A DNA stretch of 46,503 bases from Planctomycetota bacterium (GTDB lineage Bacteria; Planctomycetota; Planctomycetia; Gemmatales; Gemmataceae). Shown piece by piece: positions 28,597 to 36,945 of the stretch. Numbering within the stretch: the stretch's first letter is position 1; each line of letters opens with the position of its first letter. The notes under the pieces were generated by a model, which saw only the letters and a program-made list of their open reading frames with translations, was not told the DNA's origin and made no database searches. The stretch lies in contig JACPZP010000206.1 in the NCBI GenBank assembly GCA_016195405.1, forward strand, positions 1-46,503. Direction: 5' to 3'. The translations under genes were made by a program, and so were the position numbers.

Positions 28597-29883
28597 ATGA
28601 ACCAATTTACCGAAACCAACCGTTCCGAGTCCTGGAAATGGGCTGTCTGCGTCGTGCTTTTTCTCGCCACCACGCTGAACTACATGGATCGACTGACGGT
28701 GAGCCAGATGGCGGTGCGCCTCACCGATGAGTTTCAGCTCAACAACACGCAATATGGTTCGCTCGATTCCGCATTCTCCATTGCGTTCGCCGTTGGCGCG
28801 CTGGTGTGGGGCTGGATGGCCGATCGCTGGAATTCGTGGTGGATTTATCCGCTCGCTGTCTTCGCTTGGTCGCTGGCTGGCGCCGCCACCGGTCTGGTGC
28901 CCGCGCCCGGATACGGCGGCTCGGCATGGCTCCCTTCATTTTTGACCCTGATGTCGTGCCGCTTTGCCCTTGGTTTCACCGAATCCGGACACTGGCCGTG
29001 CGCTCTCAAGACGACGCAGCGCATCCTGCCTCCCGCGCAGCGAACGTTGGGCAATGGCATCCTGCAGAGCGGGGCGGCCATCGGCTCCGTGGTCACGCCG
29101 CTTGTGTGCCTGGCGCTCCTGGATGCCACCGGCCAATGGCGGTCCGCGTTCGTTCTCATCGGCAGCTTGGGACTCGGGTGGGTGATCGTGTGGCTGGTGC
29201 TGGTTCGGCCACGCGACCTTGTCCCTCGCCCAACTCCGGACGGCGATCTTCCCGTCCAGGGCTTCCTGCGTCATCTTTTCGCCCAGCGCCGCTTTTGGGT
29301 GTTGCTCGCAATCGTCATCTGCATCAACAGTTGCTGGCATTTCTTCCGTGTGTGGATGCCGAAATTTCTGCAAGAATTCCACGGCTACAGCGAGCGCGAA
29401 ATGCAGTATTTCTCAGCCAGCTATTACGTGGCAGCGGACTTAGGCTCCTTGGCCGCGGGATTTGCCGCACTCTATTTGGTTCGGCGCGGCCTCAGTGTCC
29501 ACGGCAGCCTGTTGTTCGTCTTTTGTTTCTGCGCGATCCTGGCATCGCTAAGTTTTTCGCTCATCTTCATTGAGCGCGGCCCGCTTCTGTTGAGCGTGAT
29601 GTTATTGATCGCTTTCGGATCGCTGGGCTTGTTTCCCGTGTATTATTCCTTGTCGCAAGAGCTATCTACGCGCCATCAGGGAAAGGTGACCGGCGTCCTC
29701 GGATGCGCGTGCTGGCTGGCGATGGCGCCCATGCGCTATCTTGAAGGCGCCTATATCGATGCCTCGAAACGCTACGACTTCGGCCTTGCCGTCGCGGGCA
29801 TCATGCCGCTGGCCGCAGTGCTGGTGCTGGTCTGCTTTTGGACAACTGCGAAGAGGAGCAAGACTGGCGAGCCGGGAGCGTGA
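28597..29883 (+). CDS. MFS transporter, anion:cation symporter type
   Basis: 428 residues with about twelve membrane segments. The first helix has LATTLNYMDRLTVSQ, the pattern of ACS-family carriers of sugar acids and related anions, and the loop after helix 2 has WGWMADRWNSWW. ALGFTESGHWPCALKTTQRILPP is the matching helix 4-5 region. The ATG at 28597 is preferred because the 23 codons before it are made of a dispersed repeat. The last codons (TGEPGA-stop) come from another repeat. The transported compound is not known; hexuronate-like substrates are typical for the family. It follows the dehydrogenase by 110 bp. Confidence 0.88.
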   Translation: MNQFTETNRSESWKWAVCVVLFLATTLNYMDRLTVSQMAVRLTDEFQLNNTQYGSLDSAFSIAFAVGALVWGWMADRWNSWWIYPLAVFAWSLAGAATGLVPAPGYGGSAWLPSFLTLMSCRFALGFTESGHWPCALKTTQRILPPAQRTLGNGILQSGAAIGSVVTPLVCLALLDATGQWRSAFVLIGSLGLGWVIVWLVLVRPRDLVPRPTPDGDLPVQGFLRHLFAQRRFWVLLAIVICINSCWHFFRVWMPKFLQEFHGYSEREMQYFSASYYVAADLGSLAAGFAALYLVRRGLSVHGSLLFVFCFCAILASLSFSLIFIERGPLLLSVMLLIAFGSLGLFPVYYSLSQELSTRHQGKVTGVLGCACWLAMAPMRYLEGAYIDASKRYDFGLAVAGIMPLAAVLVLVCFWTTAKRSKTGEPGA

Positions 29884-29938
29884 GCGGCGTAAGCGACCGG
29901 AGGTTATTCCCATTCTCCCTTCGCTGACGCTCCCGGCT
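29866..29938. repeat. Repeat family B, intergenic copy with 17-bp arms
   Basis: AGCCGGGAGCGTGAGCG (29870-29886) and CGCTGACGCTCCCGGCT (29922-29938) pair with a single mismatch. The left arm contains the TGA stop of the MFS gene (29881-29883). It lies between convergent genes and may serve as a two-way terminator, although no T-run follows. Confidence 0.75.
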
Positions 29939-29948
29939 TGCCGATTGG

Positions 29949-30509
29949 TTAACGTGACACCACTTGAGCGCCTTCGTTGTCGAATTCGATGCGCACGAAG
30001 CGGCGCAGGCCGTAGTTAAACTCGAGCTGATTTTCGCGGACTTGAATGCGCCGCGGCGTTCCTTCGGGCAAAATAAAGCGGACCGTCGTCGGCTCCTTGG
30101 TCACCGGATTCAGAAGCGTCACCTCGTAGCTGCCCGCCTTGGCGGCGAATGCGTTGGCAAACTCGGTTAAGGTCGGCGCCTTGCCGGGCTTCACCGGCTG
30201 CGGCGGCGTTTGGTCGGCATCGACTGCCGGCTTGGCCGCTTGCTTCGGTGGAGGCGGAGTGAATTCGGGAGGCGCCGGCGTGTCCGGCCCATCCAATCGT
30301 GGCGGCGGCAGCACGTACAAGGGCATCGGTGAGCCGTAAATGTAGGTGGGCGAACCATAACGCACGAACGGCGCCCGCACTTGCACATTGGGTCCATCGA
30401 CATAGACCCGCACGAACGGGGCGCGCACGATTACTTGTGCGTTTGCGTCCGATGCAAGGCCCAATCCACCTAAGAGGACCGTGACAGTGATCGCAAAGAA
30501 GCGTTTCAT
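29949..30509 (-). CDS. Secreted protein of unknown function
   Basis: 186 residues from the ATG at 30509 (GGAG 6-9 nt upstream); the 18-codon extension upstream is not needed. The N-terminus is a classical signal peptide (MKRFFAITVTVLLGGLGLASDANA, cut after ANA). Two copies of a V-x-V-R-A-P-F-V-R unit follow (VIVRAPFVRVYV and VQVRAPFVRYGS), then a Pro-rich linker (~60-95). The C-terminal domain has ANAFAAKAGSYEVTLLNPVTKEPTTVRFILPEGTPRRIQV. I recall similar exported proteins in planctomycetes but no function. It converges with the MFS gene. Confidence 0.75.
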   Translation of the reverse strand: MKRFFAITVTVLLGGLGLASDANAQVIVRAPFVRVYVDGPNVQVRAPFVRYGSPTYIYGSPMPLYVLPPPRLDGPDTPAPPEFTPPPPKQAAKPAVDADQTPPQPVKPGKAPTLTEFANAFAAKAGSYEVTLLNPVTKEPTTVRFILPEGTPRRIQVRENQLEFNYGLRRFVRIEFDNEGAQVVSR

Positions 30510-30611
30510 GGCTGTCTCCTTTCTCATTCCTTCCTTTTCTTTCGCTTCTTTATTATCGCCCATGCCGGCGGCGGTGACAAGCGGCTGTCAGTCGGAGGCG
30601 CAGTTGCACTC

Positions 30612-30667
30612 GTAGGACGGATTTGCAATCCGTCCGAACGACTGGACGGTTTGCAAAACCGTCCTAC
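30612..30667. repeat. Repeat family C, copy 1 (56 bp, double hairpin)
   Basis: The outer 9-bp ends are inverted (GTAGGACGG / CCGTCCTAC). Inside are two hairpins: GGACGGATT-TGC-AATCCGTCC and GACGGTTT-GCA-AAACCGTC. The second copy, at 43933-43988, has the same 56-bp length. This copy ends 1 nt from the A2M stop codon (30669-30671). Confidence 0.9.
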
Positions 30668-30668
30668 T

Positions 30669-33600
30669 CTAAGGCGCCACATTCACGTGCAGCGGGTCGA
30701 TCCAGTATTTGTTGTCGGCGTTGTAATACAGATAGGCGCGGGACGCTGGGCCGGTGTACGAACCGGGAAAACGGGCGACCAGATCGAGGCGCACGATGAT
30801 TTCCGCCTTTGGGGCCAGGTCGCGCCAGTACAGCACCAACTCGCGGCCCTTCAATTCCCAGGCGCTTATGACGCCGGGTTTGAATTTGCCGTCTTCTTCA
30901 CGCACGCGGGCCAACTCCTTGAGCTGGGCCATGTCTTCGGAGAACGCCAGGCCGGCGGGCAAGCCTATGATGGCCACCGTCATTCCCTGGCCTTTGCCGG
31001 TTCGATTCGACAGTGACACGGACAGGCGCGCGGCGTCGCCTTGTTTCAGCTCGGTCTTGTTCAGCGAAGCATTGACGTGTACCGGACAGTTCTCCGGGTT
31101 GGCAGGTTTCTGGGTGCGATAGGAAATCGACAACGTGTATGGCAAGGAATTGGCGCCGGTCATTTCGATGCGGACTTTATTATTGCCAGGACTCATGCCG
31201 GAGTTGGGCGGCAACGACAACGTCACCGGCTCGCTCATGTCGCCCGTAAGGTTCCGCTTCGCTCCCTGGATCGGAAGCTCATTGACAACCAGTTGCACTT
31301 CGCCGGGCTGAACGGCCTTCCTGCGATCTTGTGTGAAGGCGATAAGGGCCTTGAGGGCGAGGATGGTGGATTGCGTGGACCCAAAGGCGCCGTGGCCACC
31401 ACGTTGCTTGCCGAGCCATTTCACTGCCTTGTCGATATTCTGGTGAAACTCCTCGGGGCGGTTGGCACGCAGCCAGCCGAGCACGCCCAGGGCGGTGGTT
31501 TCGATTTCCAGATCACGGCCTGCCGAGCCGGTGATGCTCGTGGCGGCGCCGGTGAGATGACCGTCCACCGCTTGCGCGCCACGAAGGTTTTTCAGAAGCT
31601 CCAAGCCTTCCTTGGCTTGGCCACGATTCAGGTGGCTCAACCCGGCTAGAGCGACGAAATACGCGTCTTTCGAGGTTTTGGCTTGGTCAAACAGAGCTTT
31701 CAGCTCGGCACCTACCTTTTCCTCGACACCGCTTTCCGTCAACGCCCAGGTGATGTAAGCGTTGGTGATGTGATCGGGCGCTCGGCCGAAAGAGTCGACA
31801 GCCCGTGGGTTGCGTTTAAAGCCGCCCTTGCCGTCGCGGGCATCAAGTAGATAGTTGGTCGTCCGCTCCAACATGGCCTTGTCGACCGGGTAGACCTTGG
31901 ACATGTCCTTGAACTGCAAGAGACCGTAGGCGGTCAGCGCCTCGTGCGGCGGTGCGGCTTGGCCGAACCATTCGTAGCCTTGCCGCTTCGCCTGATCGCG
32001 CGGATCGAAGCATTCAAAGGAGGTCAGTTTCCGGTAGCCGCTCTCGAGCAGCCGGCGGGCTTGCGTTTCGGCGCCGTCGTTTGATTGCTTCGATTCCTTG
32101 AGGTAATTGAGTATCAAAACGTTCGGATAGTTGCTGGTTGAGCTTTGCTCGAAGCAGCCGCAAGGTTCGCGCAACAAGCCCTCCAGGCCCTTCTGCAATT
32201 CCGCGAGCGTGGACGGGAAGATTTGGGCGCGGCACTCCAATGAACCTAGGACCCAGGTGTCGGGCAGCGAGAATTCATGTTGAACCGAGCCGCCCTTTGC
32301 TGCGTTGCCCTCAAGCAAGCCGCTATGCGAGACGAGGATTGGAAAGCCTTCGGGAACGATGTTCAACGAGCGCGTGACGCTATCGAAGCCGGCGGGGGCG
32401 AACTTGCCGTGAACGCTTATTGCGCCCCGGCGCGCGCTAGGCGTATTTTGGATTGCGCCTACGTTTCCCGCCGGCTGAGCCGTGAAAGTTAGAAGTTGGC
32501 GTGCTTTTTCCTTTGCGCTGAGCGACAATGGAGGCATCGGCGCGTTCTGAAAGGCCAGGGCCTGACTCCACGTCGTCAACTCGACAGACGCGGGTCGATC
32601 GGTGTTGTTGGTTACAGCCACGGGTACGATGACCGTGTCCGTTGCCGCGATTTCCTCGGGAATGCGCGGCTCGATGCTGTAGGGAAGCGTCGACGCGAAT
32701 TCAAGGGAACTCGCGCCAATCCGGCCGTCCAGCGTATGGCCTACGACCATCACCTGAAACTTCGTGGTGGAATCGGACAGATCGAAGCTGATGTCGCATT
32801 TGCCGTCGGCCAGCACCAGGGCGGGACGCCAGCAAACAGTCTCGGTGAAATCGACTCGATTGTTGTCGGCGGCGGGTTGATGGCGATGGGCGTACTCGCG
32901 GACCACGAACGGTCTGGTGTTTTCGGGCAGCGGCACTTTGCGGCCAATGCTCGCTTGAAGAAGCTGCTGAAAGTTGCCTTCCCGACGGAGTTTCCGATGA
33001 TTATCCGGTAGCCGGCGCCCTGCGATTTCGCCGCCCCTTAAGTTTGCAGGGTCGCCCTTAGCCGCGCCTAGAGCCTTAGGCGCAAAGCCGGGACCGACAT
33101 CGACTTCCTCCGCGTCTGCTCCGGAAGCATGGACCTTTGGCTGAGCAGGCGCTATCGGCGCGGCAGGCGCGAAGGCCGGTTCCATTGGAAGGCCTTTGGC
33201 CGGGAAACCGTTCAGCTTGTTCTCATCGCCCATGTCGGGAAGCGGGGCCTCCGCGACGGCGGCCATCGGCGGAACGGCCCTGGCCATACCGACGGGCTTC
33301 TGCGCAAACTCGGCAAATGGTGCATCGCCAAAGCCGCGGCCACGCATTAGGTCAATCGTGGCGGCCAGGCTGCCCATAAACAACAAAACGAGGATGGTTC
33401 CGCCCGTCGCGAAAAAACCGATGGCCGACTTGCCGCGTGCCATCCTGCGCATGCCGAAGTAGAGAGAGAACAGGCCGGCAAACAGGATTACGATCACCGT
33501 GACGCCGATAAAGACCTGTGCCAGCCAACGTTCGAAGGCGCGCAGACGCTGGTCCGCGGATTCGAGCTGGCCCCGAGTCGTCTGCACGAACACGTTTTCC

Positions 33601-36272
33601 TGCTGCAGCCGCATTTGTCTTTGCGGCGCATCAAGCTGGATTTTTTCCACGCCGCCGAGCTTTTCCTGCAGACCAACAAACCGCGGAGCGTACTTGCCGT
33701 CGACCACGGCGACCAAATCCTTCTCCGGGTCGGTCGTCTGCGTTCCTCCCGGCGCCACGGCTTGCAGGAAGCGGACGGCGTCCTTTTTCTCATCCGCATT
33801 CTCCATTCGGGCGAATCGTGCCGGATCCTGCTCGGCGAAGCGGCGCCAACCCTGCACGCCGAGAAGGAGATCAAGGCCCAGATCCGCCTTCGGATGTGAG
33901 CCCATGAAGAAGTCGGCGTTTTCCAAATCCTCCGATCGGCGCACCTCACTTGTGAGCAGAAAGTGCGTCGGCATGGCGCGGATGGTCTTGTCGTTGGCCA
34001 GCCTGCCGACGCTCACGTCGACGACGGACACGAGCAGGATTGCCGGCGAAATCTCCCTTTTTTCATTTGTCGATTGCAGGGCGAGCTGCACCTTCTCGCC
34101 CGGATAATAGCTTTGCTTGTCCGCCGCGATGGAAAACGAGAGGTGCTCCGGCGAACGACGGAAGATTAGCCGCTCCGCGATGGGGCGATACTTGTCCCCA
34201 GCGATTTTCTCAAACGCGGTGATCCGATACACACCCCCGACTTCCAGCGCCGGCCGTAGGGTCAATTCCTTGGTTTTGCCCGCCTGCACCTTGACCTGGC
34301 TGAAATCGAGGAGGCGGCCGCGGCAGTAGGCGCCAACCAATAGCTCGCGGTCCTTCTCCGAGCTGGTAAGAGACACTTCTATCGAGTTTTCCACTACGCC
34401 CTTGGGCAAGCGGAGAACCACGCCATCGGACTTGGCGCTGGGCAGGAAAAAACTGCCGTTAACGCCGGCGGGCGTGTCGATCTGTAGCCGATACTTCTTG
34501 TCGACCATCGGTATGAATTCGAAAACGCCCAGACCCTGATTGAGACCAGGCTCCATGTCGTCGGTGATGGTCTGGATCTTGGCCACGACTACGTTGGCCT
34601 GATCGACAACTTGGCCCTGCAAGTCGGCCGGTTTTCCTGTAGGCGTGTGCACCTCGAAGTAGACGCGGTTGGCCACGCCGGCCACCAGGTCGCCGCCCTC
34701 GGGATAAAAGTCAACCAGCAGCTTTTTGAGCAGCATCGGAATCGGGCGGACGAGGCTTTCGACGTTGTTGTTGTCGTTGATCTTGAGCGTGACGCTGCCG
34801 TCGCCTCGCTTAATTTCTTTGGGAAGCTGGAATTGGAACTCAAAGGCGCCGTCCTCGTCGGTGTTGTGGAACGGAATGGGCATTTGGATGTTCATACCAT
34901 CGACGAACGCTTGCAACTCCAAGCCAAGATTGGCCAGGCTGCCGTCGAGGCGCGTGACCCGGCCACGAACCACGACCTTCTCGCCGGGGCCATACGCGCT
35001 GCGATGAAAGTTGAGTTCTTTGTTGAAAAGAGGCACCTGCCAGCGGTTGACGAGGAAGCCGCGGGCCTCGGCCGGAAAGCGGTCGCTCGCTTCGCTGACG
35101 GTCAGCATGTATTGGCCGCCGGGCAGGTCCGCCGGCAACTGGAATTCACCGGCGCCAATGCCCTTGAGCGCGTTGCCGTCGGGTCCGCTCAGCGGCTCTT
35201 TCTTGGGCTCGGAAACCAATTCAGACCGGCCTTCGGTTTGGAAGATCTGGACGTTGTTCGGGCCGGTGACGGTAAAGCGCAGCTTCATGTCCTCTTGCGT
35301 GGGCTTGAGGCTGAAGCGGTCCAGAGTCAGTGAGCGAAAGCGAACAAACTCGCCGGGCCGATACATGGGGCGGTCGGTGACTAGGTGGGTGAGATACTCC
35401 GGTGAAACCAGCTTGAGGTGCTCGCGAACTTCGATGGGAACGCCGTCTCCGGTCTGCCCCTGCAGTTCGAGGGCCAAAGGTTCGCCGGGTTTGATCGGCA
35501 GGCTAGGCGGCAATTCGAGGATTACCGGAGCGCCGTAATCGCAGACCAGTTTTTCCTGGAACAAGACTTGTTTGGTGGCTGTATTGACAACGCGGGCCAT
35601 AAGGGCCGGCTTGGCCTTGGGCGCTTGGGCTTTGGGACGAACTTGAATTTGAAACTTGTTGGTCGCGCCGGCTTGCAGGTTCTTTGGGCCCGAGATAATC
35701 ACCTGAGTCTGCTTGTCCTCATGAATACGTTTGGCGTCGGCCGTCTCACGCTTCCATTCGCCGACTAAGTTGTCAATCTGTGTCTGGATGTCGCGAATTT
35801 CGTTCTGGGCTTGGCGATTCTCGTTCTCGAGCTTCTTCTGCAAGTCGAAGACGGCTTGGTTGGCGGTGTTGAGCTGGTTCTGGGCGAGCACAACGCTGTT
35901 CTTGTGCTTGTTCCATCCGTACACGCTAAAAGCCGCTCCGCCGCCGAAAATCAGAAACGCAATGGCGGCCGCCGCCGCCCAGCGCACCTTAGTTCGCCGA
36001 TCGCGCCGCTCCGGTGGGGTGGGAAAGGCGACGGTTGGTGCGGCCGCATGTCGCTGAGATTTGGCGGAGACGGGAGGTTGGAACTTCACCTCGGCGAACT
36101 CTTCTTTGGCGACCCGGGTAATGAGTGACTTTTTCTGGCGCATGGCCTCAACGTCATTGCGTAGCTCGGGGTGCTCTTCTAAGTGGGCTTCGAAACGCAG
36201 CCGCTCTTGGCGGTCGAGCAAATCGTAGAGGTACGGAAGAATCTGTTCTCGGAATTGTTCGTGATTCACCAT
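30669..36272 (-). CDS. Anti-sigma-like / alpha-2-macroglobulin fusion with thioester, long form
   Basis: 1867 residues, paralogous to the protein at 19254-23123. The N-terminus aligns with an anti-sigma domain but has lost its Cys ligands (H4, F7, H30, H34, L37 at the positions of C7, C10, H33, C37, C40). A membrane segment lies at ~97-119 and a coiled coil at ~124-187. The MG2-like unit MYRPGEFVRFRSLTLDRFSLKP is at ~302-325, and FYPEGGDLVAGVANRVYFEV follows later. Two membrane segments at ~919-941 and ~949-975 are followed by the A2M domain (FTETVCWRPALVLADGKCDISFDL). The thioester-type motif is C1373-F-E-Q1376 in PCGCFEQSS, beginning a helical thioester domain, and a C-terminal receptor-like domain ends the protein. 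Bacterial A2Ms trap proteases through such thioesters. An ECF sigma gene lies 70 bp upstream. Confidence 0.9.
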   Translation of the reverse strand: MVNHEQFREQILPYLYDLLDRQERLRFEAHLEEHPELRNDVEAMRQKKSLITRVAKEEFAEVKFQPPVSAKSQRHAAAPTVAFPTPPERRDRRTKVRWAAAAAIAFLIFGGGAAFSVYGWNKHKNSVVLAQNQLNTANQAVFDLQKKLENENRQAQNEIRDIQTQIDNLVGEWKRETADAKRIHEDKQTQVIISGPKNLQAGATNKFQIQVRPKAQAPKAKPALMARVVNTATKQVLFQEKLVCDYGAPVILELPPSLPIKPGEPLALELQGQTGDGVPIEVREHLKLVSPEYLTHLVTDRPMYRPGEFVRFRSLTLDRFSLKPTQEDMKLRFTVTGPNNVQIFQTEGRSELVSEPKKEPLSGPDGNALKGIGAGEFQLPADLPGGQYMLTVSEASDRFPAEARGFLVNRWQVPLFNKELNFHRSAYGPGEKVVVRGRVTRLDGSLANLGLELQAFVDGMNIQMPIPFHNTDEDGAFEFQFQLPKEIKRGDGSVTLKINDNNNVESLVRPIPMLLKKLLVDFYPEGGDLVAGVANRVYFEVHTPTGKPADLQGQVVDQANVVVAKIQTITDDMEPGLNQGLGVFEFIPMVDKKYRLQIDTPAGVNGSFFLPSAKSDGVVLRLPKGVVENSIEVSLTSSEKDRELLVGAYCRGRLLDFSQVKVQAGKTKELTLRPALEVGGVYRITAFEKIAGDKYRPIAERLIFRRSPEHLSFSIAADKQSYYPGEKVQLALQSTNEKREISPAILLVSVVDVSVGRLANDKTIRAMPTHFLLTSEVRRSEDLENADFFMGSHPKADLGLDLLLGVQGWRRFAEQDPARFARMENADEKKDAVRFLQAVAPGGTQTTDPEKDLVAVVDGKYAPRFVGLQEKLGGVEKIQLDAPQRQMRLQQENVFVQTTRGQLESADQRLRAFERWLAQVFIGVTVIVILFAGLFSLYFGMRRMARGKSAIGFFATGGTILVLLFMGSLAATIDLMRGRGFGDAPFAEFAQKPVGMARAVPPMAAVAEAPLPDMGDENKLNGFPAKGLPMEPAFAPAAPIAPAQPKVHASGADAEEVDVGPGFAPKALGAAKGDPANLRGGEIAGRRLPDNHRKLRREGNFQQLLQASIGRKVPLPENTRPFVVREYAHRHQPAADNNRVDFTETVCWRPALVLADGKCDISFDLSDSTTKFQVMVVGHTLDGRIGASSLEFASTLPYSIEPRIPEEIAATDTVIVPVAVTNNTDRPASVELTTWSQALAFQNAPMPPLSLSAKEKARQLLTFTAQPAGNVGAIQNTPSARRGAISVHGKFAPAGFDSVTRSLNIVPEGFPILVSHSGLLEGNAAKGGSVQHEFSLPDTWVLGSLECRAQIFPSTLAELQKGLEGLLREPCGCFEQSSTSNYPNVLILNYLKESKQSNDGAETQARRLLESGYRKLTSFECFDPRDQAKRQGYEWFGQAAPPHEALTAYGLLQFKDMSKVYPVDKAMLERTTNYLLDARDGKGGFKRNPRAVDSFGRAPDHITNAYITWALTESGVEEKVGAELKALFDQAKTSKDAYFVALAGLSHLNRGQAKEGLELLKNLRGAQAVDGHLTGAATSITGSAGRDLEIETTALGVLGWLRANRPEEFHQNIDKAVKWLGKQRGGHGAFGSTQSTILALKALIAFTQDRRKAVQPGEVQLVVNELPIQGAKRNLTGDMSEPVTLSLPPNSGMSPGNNKVRIEMTGANSLPYTLSISYRTQKPANPENCPVHVNASLNKTELKQGDAARLSVSLSNRTGKGQGMTVAIIGLPAGLAFSEDMAQLKELARVREEDGKFKPGVISAWELKGRELVLYWRDLAPKAEIIVRLDLVARFPGSYTGPASRAYLYYNADNKYWIDPLHVNVAP

Positions 36273-36342
36273 GTTGGCAATCCTACGTCCGCTTGCGGTT
36301 TAGCGCGCCGGGTGGACCCTGTGAGCGCGAAACGCAAGGAGG

Positions 36343-36897
36343 TCAAGCCATTACTTTACGGAGCTTCTCTAAGGCGGCGCGCATCTGCGTCTTCACCGTG
36401 CCGACCGGGCAGCCGCGCAGATCGGCAATCTGGTCGTAAGTGAGATCGCCGTTCTGGCGAAGGAGGAAGACTTCTTTCTCCTCCTGCCGCAAGTCGAGAA
36501 TGGCACGGCGAAGTTGGTCCATCGTCTCCTTGTGCTCGACGGCAAGCGGTGGGGCGGATTCCCTTCCAGCCATAGTGTGCTGCTCCGCGCGCAAGGGCTT
36601 CGAGCGACGATACCAGGCGCTCCGCTGCATGTCCTTCGCGGTGTTGAAAGCCACCCGGAAAATCCAGGCCCGGAGGTTGACTACTTGGTGCAACTGCTCG
36701 CGGGCGTTCCAGCATTTCACGAAGCAGTCCTGGGCGGCGTCCTTGGCGTCCTCGCGATTGCCCAGAACAAAGAGCAACGTACTGACCAATTCGTCGCGCA
36801 ACTCGTTGAAGGTGTGCACGAGCACGTCCCCCAGCGAGGGCTGTCCGTTGGCTTGCGGATCGACGCGAACCGCAACCGCCTCATCGTGTTTGGCCAT
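36343..36897 (-). CDS. ECF sigma factor, module 2
   Basis: 184 residues, the same length as the sigma factor at 18685-19239 and alignable end to end: FNELRDELVSTLLFVLGNREDAKDAAQDCFVKCWNA and LRAWIFRVAFNTAKDMQRSAWYRR in region 2; LRQEEKEVFLLRQNGDLTYDQIADLRGCPVGTVKTQMRAALEKLRKVM in region 4. It starts 48 bp after the PVC cytochrome stop and ends 70 bp before the A2M protein, all on the minus strand. The cytochrome, sigma factor and A2M protein may therefore be one operon. The Shine-Dalgarno signal is weak (GGTGG). Confidence 0.93.
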   Translation of the reverse strand: MAKHDEAVAVRVDPQANGQPSLGDVLVHTFNELRDELVSTLLFVLGNREDAKDAAQDCFVKCWNAREQLHQVVNLRAWIFRVAFNTAKDMQRSAWYRRSKPLRAEQHTMAGRESAPPLAVEHKETMDQLRRAILDLRQEEKEVFLLRQNGDLTYDQIADLRGCPVGTVKTQMRAALEKLRKVMA

Positions 36898-36945
36898 GGT
36901 CCACCGGAAAAGACGAGAACGCCCCTGCTTTGGATTGTTTTTACT

